Origin: Diphasiastrum complanatum | Taxonomy: Eukaryota; Streptophyta; Lycopodiopsida; Lycopodiales; Lycopodiaceae | Assembly (NCBI GenBank): GCA_029204225.1 | Contig: CM055114.1 | Location: forward strand, 11,343,634 to 11,407,633 | Length of the DNA stretch: 64,000 nucleotides | Reading direction: 5' to 3' | Shown here: piece by piece, positions 36,425-47,547 of the stretch | Numbering within the stretch: position 1 is the stretch's first letter | How the letters are laid out: the number at the start of each line of letters is the position of its first letter | Position numbers and translations under genes: made by a program | Notes under the pieces: model-generated | Seen by the model: the letters and a program-made list of their open reading frames with translations, nothing else | What the model was told of the DNA's origin: nothing | Databases searched by the model: none

Positions 36425-36815
36425 CTTATGACACGTGTCTACTTTCAATTCGACAACAAGCGCAGGCACGTGTGAGATGACACCTGCACACGTGTGAAAT
36501 GACACCTAAACACGTGTCATGTGTTCATTCGAGTGCTTATAAACACGTGTCGCTCTCGCATTCGATCGTACACATCCCACACGTGTAGTGTGACAGAGTG
36601 ATACGTGTCACTCTCGCATTTGTCCGTACAACTCCCACACGTGTGATAGGATGTTCTTTCACACGTGCGAACCCCAATATAAAATCACAAATTTCGATGA
36701 ATTTTTTTCACTTTTCTTTTTGCTCCGCATATCAGATTTGTGCACGCCCTTCACGATCAAAATTCCTCCTACTACCTTCCATGCGCACAGGTCCGATACA
36801 TCTTCCCACGTGTCA
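36425..36815. promoter_or_regulatory. ACGTGT (G-box/ABRE-type) cluster between divergent genes
   Basis: About ten CACGTGT/ACGTGTC/ACGTGTG words lie at roughly 36431, 36466, 36487, 36509, 36541, 36578, 36603, 36637, 36659 and 36806, several as the palindrome CACACGTGTG. ACGTGTC is the core bound by plant bZIP factors in abscisic-acid responses. A second word, CGCACTTGTGCG, occurs near 36270 and 36822. Position between the acidic gene (minus) and the histone-like gene (plus) suggests a shared promoter. Function is inferred. Confidence 0.55.
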
Positions 36816-36996
36816 CCCCATATCGCACTTGTGCGTCTTTCCTCAAATCTAATCGTTCTCTCTGATAATCGGCTCGCATAGGTCCGATATACTGTACATT
36901 CTGTCCGTACATAGCGGTCCTCTGCGAGTTCTTTATCATCCCTTCCTTCTCATCCTAACCTTCACGCACAAGTCTGCTATCACATAGTTCACGACC

Positions 36997-37542
36997 ATGG
37001 ATAGGAGAAAGCAGACAAGGAGAGACTTCTTCTCTCCTTCCTCATCCTCATCTCCTGCGGTTGCCATCACACCCCCTGCTAGACCTAGAATGCGCAACCG
37101 CAGCAGGTGACTCTCTGAGATACGCAAGTATCAAAGGTCAACAGCTCTGTTGATCCCAAGAGCTCCATTCTACCGTGCTGTCCGGAACATAACAAGAAAT
37201 GATCTCGGACAGCACGTTAGATTCACACCGAGTGCTCTTCAGTGCCTTCAGGAGGCTGCTGAAGACTATATTAGCCTTTTTTTTTAGGATTCTTTTTTGC
37301 TTGCCATCCATGCCAAGAGGGTTACCATAATGCCCAAGGATTTTCAGCTTCTGATCAGAATGAGGGATAGGTACTGTAGGTTACATGTATCTCAGCCTGC
37401 TACTCCTAGACCAACTCTTGTAGATAGGACTCATCTTCCTACGAAGCATCCTAGGAAGCAGACAGCCCCCAAGCGTGCTCCTAAGAAAGTGAAGCCTATC
37501 CTAGAATCCATTGTAGATAATGCTGTTGTTGATAATGCGTAA
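36997..37542 (+). pseudogene. CENH3-like histone H3 pseudogene with C-terminal tail
   Basis: From the ATG at 36997, 181 codons run to TAA at 37540 with two internal stops: TGA at 37108-37110 (codon 38) and TAG at 37285-37287 (codon 97). Codons 1-37 are a short basic, serine/proline-rich tail. Codons 39-137 form a histone H3 fold: [16 protein letters not shown] (alpha N), FYRAVRNIT, a loop longer than in canonical H3, [17 protein letters not shown] (alpha 2) and DSFLLAIHAKRVTIMPKDFQL (loop 2 and alpha 3). LLIP, the RNIT-like word, EAAEDY and DS are features of plant CENH3 rather than H3.1/H3.3. H3 normally ends just after this point; here about 45 more codons follow, basic with HPRKQTAPKRAPKKVK. 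The TGA could be a CGA arginine changed by CpG decay. The TAG follows nine Ts. Coding without introns suggests a retrocopy. Confidence 0.85.
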
Positions 37543-37729
37543 ATATAGCTACCTCTGTTTTGGATACTCCTAATATTGACATAGATACTACACTTCCACC
37601 TCCTCCTCCTCCTCCCAATTTTTATACATATATAGATTCGGATGGTGGAGAAGAGGTCGTGGAAACTCGCGGATCAGGTCGTGCGGCCAACACAAAGCTA
37701 GTGCTTCGAAGGTGTTAGCGCTTGGAGGA
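37543..37729 (+). pseudogene. frameshifted continuation of the histone-like tail
   Basis: In the +2 frame from about 37535 the sequence stays open to TAG at 37727-37729: NIATSVLDTPNIDIDTT, a run of seven prolines (near 37590-37615), then YIDSDGGEEVVETRGSG and a basic end. A one-base shift in the repeated GATAATGC stretch would join it to the histone-like frame. It may be the far end of the same protein, giving an acidic/proline-rich tail. This is inference. Confidence 0.35.
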
Positions 37730-37739
37730 AGGATGGCGT

Positions 37740-39640
37740 GCGAGATGGAGTGTGGCCATTGGATCAAGGTCCATCATGATCGACGGGCAAGATTGGAAGT
37801 CCAGGGAACTACATCAGCCCTCAGATTGAAACCAATGGTGAAGATTTGTGCTAAAAGGGCCTTTGAAAGGGTGAAGGGTAAAAGTGGCCTTCCCTTCATT
37901 AAAAATCTTCAAAAGAAAGGGCTTGAAGGGACCCGAAGGGCAGAAATGCCATTTCTTCGTTAAGAAACTTTTGAATGAAGTTCTAGTTCAATTTTGTAAG
38001 GGCATCCTTTGGAGAAGGATAACTTTGGCTAGAAGGCACCTATTTTGGTCATCCTTAGGCCAAAATGACCCCTGAAACTTGCTGCTCAGAGCCAGCGGAC
38101 AGAGCAACGTCACAAAGTAGGGAAATACATTTTGGGATGTTTTCATCACCATTCTATCGAGCGGAGTGTGAGTGACCTAGTGATGGGCTACATTCGCTAT
38201 TTGGGTATCTTAGGGCCAAATTTGGGGCTATTTTTGGTTGGTGAAACCTGCTACAGGGTGGTACAATGAGGCATTATCGCTCTGAAATCATTATTACTTA
38301 CTCCTGATAGGGCAACAACGTGTTTAGAAGCGGTAAATGCAGTATGGGAGCGAATGGTAGCAGAATTGTGTGGAGAAAGCTAGTTTTGGCGACGGAATTG
38401 CAGTTTGGCGTCGTGACTACTCATCATTGGCGACAATTTTGAGAGGGCAAGCAATCACAGGTGAGAGGTAAGCATGGTATGCCAGTTACAGGTGAAAAAC
38501 TTTTGTGATCAAGTTCAACTCTTGGGGTTCGAACCAACCAACGTCAAGTGGCGTTTTGGGGGGAACGCTTTCACAGGTATGATCGGCAGTGGCATTGTCG
38601 AGTCAAGTGATAGCTCCATTGACACACGCATCTGTAGCTTGAAAATTTTTCGTTCGAAGGGGAATATGGGCTAGCTTGGAGGTACACATATTTTGGCGGT
38701 CAAAGGTGATGGAAGTGCGAGGTGGTGCCAGTTGAAAGCCATTGGGCAAGATAGCGGACTTGCATTGGACGAGCTGTGTGTGGGACACGTAGAGGATGAA
38801 GAACGGGTCGATAATCACACTTTGGATGCTCTTGGAGAGTGGTGAGTGTGATGATTTTGCAGTTTTGCAGTCGGTAAGTCAATTTTGATCAAGCCATTGT
38901 AGCTGTGGAGCAGTGTATCAGGTTTGTCATCGAGGAGATACACTTTAACTGCCAGTTTGGATAAGTCAAGTCAATTTGCCATATCAGGGATGCAGATTCC
39001 AGTGATGTCAAGGTGCAGATCATTTGGTTTGGGCCATGGAAGATCTCACAAGTTCACTTGGAGGGATATTGGCATGCACAGTTATGTGAGGGACTTGATG
39101 GTGGCTTTGGAGTTCACATCTCAGTGTATTCTCAAGGAGTGGTTTGGAACCATTCACAGAGCAGCTTGGAGCTAGCTTGGGGGAATACAGGTGGGCTCTA
39201 CAGGGTAGATGCTCAGATCTTTGTGATCAGGGATGGCATTGGGCTACCTACCTGGTAGGAATAACACTGCAGGATAATATGGGATGATCATCAGGGGGCA
39301 GCTATTTCATATTGGACTTGAGTCTTTGGATGGACAAGACTTACAGGTGGGATTCATGACCGAATCAAGAAGCTGCAAACACATCAAGTCTGATGCCGAT
39401 TTTGTCTCCTTTTTGTTCAAATCTGACAAAAATGACCAATTTTTGTTGTTTTCTCTGATTTCTCATATCCAAATGAATTTTAAGAATGGTGATCTGAATA
39501 GCTTTCCTTGATCAACAATCAAATTAGATTTCAAACAAGAAAATCCACTCAAATTCGGCTAAGTCACTCTCAATCTAACCCTAAGATGCAATTTTAACCC
39601 TATTTATGTCAAAACAAGATGCCTTATGCAAGCTGACATC
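37740..39640 (+). mobile_element. retroelement leader-type repeat DNA
   Basis: Non-coding. GAAGGGACCCGAAG and neighbouring words near 37930 recur in the leader following the primer site at 50405 (near 51205). Bases 38340-38830 match 47975-48490 in inverted orientation. These shared stretches mark a repeated retroelement untranslated region. Short open frames (such as 38474-38674 and 39013-39258) have no family support. Confidence 0.5.
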
Positions 39641-39677
39641 CATCCAAACATGCTGCAAACTAAAAAATTGGCGTAGC

Positions 39678-39697
39678 TCCCCAACAACGGTGCCAAA
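39678..39697 (-). other. Tat/Athila-type gypsy primer-binding site, minus strand
   Basis: On the minus strand, TTTGGCACCGTTGTTGGGGA resembles the TGGCGCCGTTGCCGGGGA primer site of plant Tat/Athila gypsy elements. It lies three bases after an LTR end, ATCCCACAACA (plus 39700 upward). Confidence 0.7.
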
Positions 39698-39699
39698 AT

Positions 39700-39746
39700 T
39701 GTTGTGGGATTATTTCCTACCCGAGCCTCAACCCAAGATCCAAGCA
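39700..39746 (-). mobile_element. 3' end of a gypsy LTR, minus strand
   Basis: TGTTGTGGGATTATTTCC onward is the inverted end of the same LTR family that ends at 41528, 43711 and 43301. It runs only to about 39746, then switches to plus-strand LTR sequence. Confidence 0.6.
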
Positions 39747-39749
39747 CAC

Positions 39750-41528
39750 AAGCTAAAAGTCAAGTTAGTGAATAGAGTAGGGGTTCCCACCAAAATTCAT
39801 TTTCAAATTGGGTCCTCCAATTAATGAATGAGTTTCTTCTACTTTTTGAATACTTAGGTTAGAATTAGCCAATAGGAATTGGGGTGCCCATCTCCTCAAT
39901 TCACTAAATAAGTAGCAATTTTGAATCATTGTACATGTTCTCTCTTCATTTCAATACAAGTAGGTTGGCCCTCTTATGGAATGGATGTGGAATGTCCTTG
40001 CTCTCTAACTCTTCTCCTCCATTTCTCATGCTTTCTTTGTGTTTGCTAATTGTTGGATTTGATTATTATTGGGATTGCTAATTTTGTCGGAAATAGGTGA
40101 GTAATAGAATGCGGAAACTTCCTACTTCCAATGCATGACTATGCCTATCAAAAATTGAACAAACCAGTATTGATAGAAATCACGTTCAATCTTTAGCAAC
40201 TAACTTTCGCTAGATACTAAGTGATTATGTAGCCAAACATAAAGTATTGAATTTTCAGACAATTTCTATCAATTACATAAGCAATACAGAGATGCATGCA
40301 TTCTGACACAAATTGAACGCAATAAGAAAATAGTATTGATTCAAGAAAAACAAGATCAGATGCTAATGAGTGCAAGACAATAGCGGATAGAAACTGCGCA
40401 CTCTAAAGCTGTCTCTGAGTAACTGAGAATAAGTCTGAAACAAGCAACTCTGCTAGTAAGCAGTAGCGCAATAGCAACTCTAAAATAAATCTCTAAAAGA
40501 CTGAGCTAGAATGCTCAAGAGAGTTCAAACTTGAAAGCTTGATAGAGAGCTAACAACAATACTTTCTAATTGTGAATGATTAGCTTGATGAGAGCGCATG
40601 AAGCGTCGTGTAATAACAGTCAACTCCTTCACAATTCACAATGTTGATTTTTCTACTCTGATAATGAGATGTATGAACAACTAACTTATACTAAGTAATT
40701 AGGTCGTCAAATGCGATTGCTAGTTGGCTGGTTCCGTTGGCATTCATCCAGTTCCTTGATTGCTGATAAGCGGTGACAATTGGCCATAAACAGTCTGTCT
40801 GCATAAATGAACTAAAACTGCCACTCTGTAGAAATGAGCTAAAATTGCCACAAGCGACAGTGTCGACTTTTTGCAAAAAACACGACAATGTCACAAAATC
40901 TCATTTTTTTAATATTGGGGTAGCTCCACACTTTTCCAGAATCAATTCCTTAATATTTGAGTCACTTTGAAAAATGCAAGAAAATGCGACTCTGCAGTTT
41001 TACTCGCAATTCTTGACAGGCAAAAAATGCGAAAAAGATGACACTGTATTTTTACACATAATTCCTGACATGCGACAATGTCTGGATTGTAGAGAGGAAA
41101 ATGCGACACTCTTGTCAAAATCTGTGTATTTTTGCAGACAGTATAAAAACACTTTTAATTCTTCAAACTGTATAGAAATATGGAAAAATCTGCAGAACTG
41201 GATAAACAATGGTTGAGGATTAAAACCGATTAGTCGATTAGTAAGAAGGAGAATAATCCAACAAATTCTTATGTCTTTTGTGAGAGAGACAGGGAGAGAG
41301 AAAAGAGTAAGCTTCTATCTTTGTGAATTTAGTATTAATGGATGTGGGGTTAATGCTTAGTGTTAATGGATCTTAGTGTTAATTGTGGATCATCAATGCA
41401 TGCTAGATTTTGATCTATGTTATCGCTCTCATGGGATCGAACCTTCGCGTGACATCTAACCTCGTCTCCTTGATGCTTGTGTGCTTGGATCTTGGGTTGA
41501 GGCTAGAGTAGGAAATAGCCCCACAACA
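39750..41528 (+). mobile_element. gypsy LTR (plus) split by a solo copia LTR
   Basis: Bases 39750-40084 match the LTR family in the order seen, inverted, at 44260-43970, and 41264-41528 continue it (TTATG.TTTTGTGAGAGAGA ... TATCGCTCTCA ... CCCCACAACA). Comparison with the uninterrupted copy near 43940 shows that 40085-41263 is an insertion. The upstream 5' part of this LTR is missing. Confidence 0.75.
40085..41263 (-). mobile_element. solo copia LTR, minus strand
   Basis: 1,179 bases bounded by TGTCGG and CCAACA in plus reading. Flanks are AATTT on the left and AATTC on the right, a 5-base target duplication with one C to T change. The same LTR family occurs at 62301-63483 (full), 51825-52504 (partial) and 63690-63761 (end only). 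No internal element sequence is attached, so it is a solo LTR left by recombination. Confidence 0.85.
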
Positions 41529-43300
41529 ATGACAAGAAACAAACACAAAAGAAACTAGAAAATGTACAATACCTTGAAAATCAGCAAGGAAATCTTTAAA
41601 ATTATGAGCAACAAAGAAGAAATGACAAAAACGAGAACTAAAATAATAGATAAAATGCTCCATGATATGCTGGCCCTGCTTTCAATAGAAAGACCAAATA
41701 CTCCTACTAAATTTGTTCCTTAAACAATTTGAGTTTTTGTCAATTTCTTTTCTCCCAAAAAAAACTAGCAAAAATGGATTAAATCAGTTATAAATTGCTT
41801 GATCTTCGATCTGAAAATGGGTCAAATATGTAGTTGTAGTAGGTGCATTTTTCTGAGGAAGCTTCATGCCAAATCTTATGAAAAACGGGCGAGAAACAAA
41901 AAAATTATGAAAGCTCAACTCCAACGACTTGAAAAATGGACATAAATCTGATTTTTGAGCAAGATCAAAGAATTCCGAAATGTTTTTATAGATTAGCACC
42001 TTCTTAGGTAGCATTTTTGTACTTCTAACAACCTCCTACAATTTTGTAGCAATCTAAAACCTGTAGCAAATTTATAATGAATTTTGACAACAACAAAGAA
42101 ATTCAAATTTTTTAGGTCTTAATTTTTTTTTCAGATATGAAAATCTCTAATTCTGGCTCTAAGGCTTCAATTTTTCCCTGAAAATTTTCCAAAAAAAAAA
42201 AGGATTTTTCTCTAATTTCTCTCTCTAAAACAAGGCTTTCTCTCTTTAGATTGAGGATTTGATACTATTTGTCACAAGCAAGCCTCTCCAAGCTCATGAA
42301 TCCTAGAAGGCCGTTAGGTGTAGGATGAACCACCCAACCATAGGCAGCCTCTCTATGAGTCTTGATGTTTGCTATTCTTGTCAACTCACACATGGCATCT
42401 AGCAATGGGTGATCGGTCCACTTGGCATGCATGCGACCTATGAGCTGTGAATACTAAGTGACTCCTAGGGTATCACCCACCCTCATGCCCCGCTAAAGAC
42501 TTGTGACCCACTTGGTCACTCCGGCTACTTGTCGACAAGCATCTTGTCATTGATGGGTAGGATCTCGACGGCCACAATTCACCACATCTCTGACAGCTTG
42601 TCAGGCGGTCACATCGTATCACTGCTTGTGACACACTAGTCCTAACTCGAGACAGATGTCCACTCTGGTCACTAGATTTTCCAACTCGAGACAAATGTCC
42701 ACTCTGGTCACTACCGATACTAGGCCTCAGGCCCTCTAGTAAACGGTTGTGCCGAGGTCATGCTAGAGCGAGGCCATGCTCTAACATGAAGATCATTTAG
42801 ATCTAAAATCATTAGCATCCAAAACTAACTATTCCAACAATCGCCACAACAAATGTAAAGCTTGAAATCCCTTCAAGGAACTACAAAGATAGAAATGGTC
42901 CTAGTTCAAGATTGAAAAAAAAATCGGATCCTTGGTTAGGATTGACTGTTCAAATCAACTCGAGGTCTATTTCGATCCCTAGGGTCAAAATAACAAATTC
43001 GACCTACTCATTTTGATCTCTAATCTATTTTGATCCATACAACTATTTCGATTCCTGGTCTTATTTAGACCCTGGAATATTTTGATACTATGGCTATTTG
43101 GACTTAATCAAACTTACTAAGTGGAAGATCTTAAAAAAAAATTGATTACTGAAGTTGATTGTGTTAAGATATGGATTCTATTTTGCATTAGATCAATTTT
43201 TGAAGTTTACCAATAGCTTGTAGCATCACACAATATTCTAATAACTAGTGTTAGAGTAGATTAATTAGAACATAGTTCCAACAAAAATTACATTGGACTT
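41529..43300. other. repeat-derived, no gene
   Basis: AT-rich and non-coding. It contains a tandem duplication of about 39 bases, AACTCGAGACA.ATGTCCACT, at 42643-42713, within a GC-richer patch (42290-42780) that may be a separate LTR. No domain is seen on either strand. Confidence 0.4.
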
Positions 43301-43506
43301 TGTGTAGCGGGTATTTCCTATCCACCCTCAACCCTAGCCAAGCACATCAAGCATCAAAGGAGATGAAGAGGATGAACATGTTGTCACACGAAGGTTCGTT
43401 CCCATAGGAGCGATAGCATAGTTCAGATTCACGCAGATGCTTATAATTCCACAACTAACACTAAGATTAACACTAATATCATTAACACTACACAAACAAG
43501 GGTAAA

Positions 43507-43664
<158 letters not shown>

Positions 43665-43710
43665 AAGTATAACAAAAATCAATCCCAACAATCTTCAAAT
43701 CCAATAAATA

Positions 43711-44431
43711 TGTAATGGGATTATTTTCTATCATATCCTCAATCCAAGATCCAAGCATCAAGGAGATGAAGGTAGTCGTCACGCAGAGGTTCGATCACGT
43801 GAGAGCGATAGCATGTCTTAGAATTTAGCATGTACGGAAGATCCACATCTAACTCTAACATCCATTAACACTACAACCATTAACCCTAAGATCCAAAATG
43901 ATAATAGCTTACTCTTTCTCTCTCACAAAAAGCATAAGAATTAGCATTTCGAATAGCATTCAAATCCAATCAATTAGCAAATACAATAAAAGCATGAAAA
44001 ATGGAGGACCATTCCATAAGAGAACCAATCTACTTGTATTGAAATGAAGATGGAAACATGAGGAGCAACTCGAGTTTGCTCCTATTTATAGTGGAGAGGG
44101 GGGCCTTGGCCTCAAAATCCTATTGGCCCATTTCTACCTCCCTAACTATGCATATTTAAAAAAGAGTGGGAACTCATTCAATAATTGGAGGGAACCAATT
44201 TGAATTTGAATTTGAACTAATTTAGGTGGGAGTACCAACTTTATTCACTAACTTGACATTTAGGCCTGCGCCATTAAAACTCTCACAAAAAGTCCTAAGT
44301 CCTTTTATTGACTTTCTAATCATCAAATAAGTATGTGATCATCGGGTTGGACTTACACACACAGGGTGCCAAATCCCTCTCACATATTAACTAGGGTTAG
44401 GGTTGCCTTGGGATCCACAAACCCTCCAACA
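43711..44431 (-). mobile_element. solo gypsy LTR A inserted in LTR B
   Basis: 721 bases, TGTAATGGG...CCTCCAACA in plus reading, flanked by perfect 5-base AAATA duplications at 43706-43710 and 44432-44436. LTR B sequence resumes on both sides. LTR A belongs to the same family as B, so one member landed in another. Confidence 0.88.
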
Positions 44432-44869
44432 AAATAACAAATCCAATTAAAGCATGAGAGATGAAGAAAGGAAGAAGAGCAAGGACATCTGATTTCAATT
44501 CGAAAGAGGTTCCACCTGCTTTATTGAAATGAACATGTAGAATGAATTTACCACTATCTATAGTGGATTTTAGGGCTTTGGCCTCAAATCCTATTGGCCA
44601 ATTTCCACGTCCCTTATTATTTGAAATTTGAAAATGGGGGGGAGGAGAATCATTTTTATTCACTAGCTTGAATATTAGGCCTTGCAACATTAAATTTCTG
44701 CAAAAAGACCTAAAGTCCTTTTATTAACTTTTAAGTAATCAAATAACTATGTGATCATTGGGGGAGTTACACACGCAGGGTGCCAAATCCCTCTCACTTA
44801 TTAACTAGGGTTAGGGTTGCCCTGAAATCCGCAAACCCTCCAACAGTATCCCCTACCAAAACTGGTGGC

Positions 44870-45160
44870 GGTTCCACGACACCTCATGATATTATTACTT
44901 CGAGCTCTGATTAGCCTTGCGCCAGACTTTTATTAGATGATGTTGAACTTTCTCCATGAACTCCAGGCATGACTCATTGAAATCTGATTTCGTGCGTGCA
45001 GTAAAAAGCACTTATTTGCCCCACAACCAATTAGATGTTGTCCATGAAATGAATTTTTGCTCCCAAGATCCACCCAACATCGTCGCACGGTAGTACAGTC
45101 TGGCTATTGGTAGTTGATCTGGGACCTTGTATGAGGCCATCGGTAGGTTTGAATTAAAAT
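44870..45160 (-). pseudogene. gag-like end fragment, minus strand
   Basis: Minus-strand reading gives VPDQLPIARLYYRATM and later LEFMEKVQHHLIKVWRKANQSS, separated by stops. It resembles the end of the gag-like frame at 4343-5419 (ACLYYRAAL) in content and position before a polypurine tract and LTR. Broken and short. Confidence 0.4.
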
Positions 45161-45196
45161 AGAGTGCTAGCAAACAATCGTCCTATCTGTTAAAAA

Positions 45197-45655
45197 TGTC
45201 ACTTCAAACTTGTTATACTTGGTGTATCTTGAGATATGAGATTATGATAGGATCTCACACGTGTGGAGTCTGTTCCCATGTGTGAAAAGATGTAGATAAC
45301 TTGTTTTTCTAAAGTTAGATTGATTTTAGATGGATCTACCCATGTGCGAAATTGACCTTTGAGTAGAATCTAGAAATGAGTCAAATTGGTCAAACTTTTG
45401 TAAATAGAATGCACTTCCATGTGAATAAGTAAATGCTCCCACATGTAAAGATGCCATTCACACGTGTGGATAAGATAGTAGATGATAAGATAGAGAGATT
45501 CCATTAGATCCTTTATAGGAAATATTTCTATAAATGTGGAAGACTAGCTTATTGTTTTCTAGCCAAAGAGAATAGTCCACTCTGAGAAATGAGCATATAT
45601 GGCTCCCATTGGTGGATCTGGATGACTAGGCACTCTTCACATGTGTGAAGGCTAG
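45197..45655 (+). mobile_element. partial copia LTR, plus strand
   Basis: Inverted match to 12270-12741, beginning TGTCACTTCAAACTTG and including two CACACGTGTGG palindromes (about 45256 and 45459). It stops where the integrase relic of the opposite strand begins, so two copia pieces meet at about 45655. Confidence 0.7.
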
Positions 45656-46890
45656 CTTCAAATGGTGTAATTCTTCCAATGGCTTGGTTTGGCAATCTAT
45701 TGCACAAATAGTTAGCACAAGTTATTGCTTCACCCCAAAATGGTTTGGATAGAGAAGCATCTAGCCTTAAGGCCTTAGCACACTCACAAAGAGATCTATT
45801 TCTTCTCTCACTCACTCCATTTTGTTGAGGGGTGTATGGACATGACAACTCCCTCTTTATGCCATTAGAACTACAAAAGTCAATCAACTTATTGGAGATA
45901 TATTCACCTCCATTATCACTCCTTAATACCTTAATCTTGGTACTAAGTTGATTTTCTACCAAAGTCTTGAACTTTACAAAAGAATCAAACACCATTGATT
46001 TGCTAGACAAGAGGTACATCCAACAAAATCTAGAATAGTCATCAATGAAGATTACATAGTACTTGGCACCACCATTAGACTCATGTGAAAAACTATGAAC
46101 ATCCGAATGGATGAGTTCAAGAGGAGAGTTTGATCTTGATGTAGATCTTGAGAAGAGTAGTTTGTGAGCCTTTGAGAGGCTGCATGCTTCACATCTCTTC
46201 CCACACTTTGACAAATGCTTGGGGAGTCCAACTACAAGCTCCTTTGCTACCATAGATTCCATGGCTTTGTAGTTGGGGTGGCCCAAACTTTTGTGCCACA
46301 GTTCCACCTTTGATAACTCTACCTTTGCCAAGTTAACACTCTCCACTGCAACATTAGCATCAAGCTTAAACAATCTACCTTGCTTAAAGCCTTTGGCTAT
46401 ACATTCATCATTTCTAAGGATGGAACAAACTCCATGCTTAAATTGTACATCTAGGCCATTATCCATTAACTGGCCAACACTAAGCAAATTCTTGGTTAAA
46501 TTAGAAACATAAAGAACATTATCAAGATTCATCCGTGGATGATCCCACATACAAGGGAATTGTTCCTATTCCACTTATCTTACATTCTTGACTACTTGCA
46601 ATATAGATTGATCTATGTAAATCATTGTAAGAAAGTAAAGTGGAGAATATGTCCTTTTGATATGTCATGTGGGAACTAGCCCCACTATCAGTCCTCCAAG
46701 AATCATTGGTATTGCTCTTGGATGATGGTTGTTTGTTGGAAACCATCAAGGATGACTCTTCATCCTCCTCCTCCTCCTGGTGTGCAATGTTGCTTTGTTT
46801 GCTCTTTTGTGCCTTCTTCTTCTTGAGACATTCTGATGCAAAATGTCCTTTCTTTCATCTTCACTTTCCAAATAGCATAATTGGTAGAAT
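45656..46890 (-). pseudogene. copia zinc knuckle, protease and integrase, minus strand
   Basis: From the top: knuckle remnant KGHFASECLKKK (46845), acidic linker, protease SWRTDSGASSHMT (46690), then after a frameshift near 46535 a long open frame. The frame carries the NVLYVSNLTKNLLSVGQL block, the integrase HHCC finger (LWHKSLGHPNY ... CEAC), and the D, D and E of the catalytic core in the IHSDV, SDNGGEY and QQNGVSERRNR words. It ends at TPFEA, where an unrelated LTR begins. The integrase core itself is intact over more than 250 residues, so this is one of the better-preserved pieces in the window. Gag and RT are missing. Confidence 0.92.
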
Positions 46891-47547
46891 TTAACCTCTC
46901 ACTAGCTTCTAGAAGGTAGGCTCCCACTGATCCGATCTTACTAGTAAGATTCTACACACAAGATATAGATTTGTTTGAAGCTGAAACTCACAAAGGTTTC
47001 TAGTTTGCAGTGTTTCACTCAAATGTTGACTTATAATCCAACAGATGGACTTGTAATCACAGTTCTATCACTCCCTCACAAAGCTGGAATGAAGATAAGA
47101 TGAGGTGAAAACTACTCTCAAGCAAATCTTGCCAATCTTGGCTATTCTTGGACAAAAACTGACTCTATCTCTCTCATTCACTTTGATGTACTTTCAAGAC
47201 CTGGTTTCCACTTTAAGAAGGTTTGAAATCAGCCTATATTAATTAGTTTTCATGAAACAAATTCAAAACTAATCAATGGCAAGTGATCTTGGTAGCTTAT
47301 CCTAGGATTTGCACCAAAAATTACATCAAACTGACACCAAATGAATTTTCTGTGATCCAATGAATATGGATTATTAAATGCTGGTTCAGAGATGCCCACA
47401 CGTGTGAACAGTACGGATTTTGATCTTGAAAAAATTTGGGATCAAATTCCCTCACCAAAACCTGGATACCAGGTCAATACTAGCTTTTTGCACCAAAACC
47501 TGCTAAAACAGGATTAGATTCAAACACTGATCAATAGCCTTGTACTT
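46891..47547 (-). other. copia leader/UTR remnant, minus strand
   Basis: Non-coding between the primer-binding site and the zinc knuckle; no gag is found, so an internal deletion probably removed it. It shares CACTCCCTCACAAA with the leader near 11690 and has CACACGTGTGAAC near 47398. Confidence 0.45.

Noticed and set aside
37107-37287. A possible intron in the histone-like gene (CAG|GTGACT to TTTTTTTTTAG) that would remove both stops
   Set aside because: Splicing would delete alpha N to alpha 2 of the histone fold and put alpha 3 out of frame, so the stops are better read as disabling changes.
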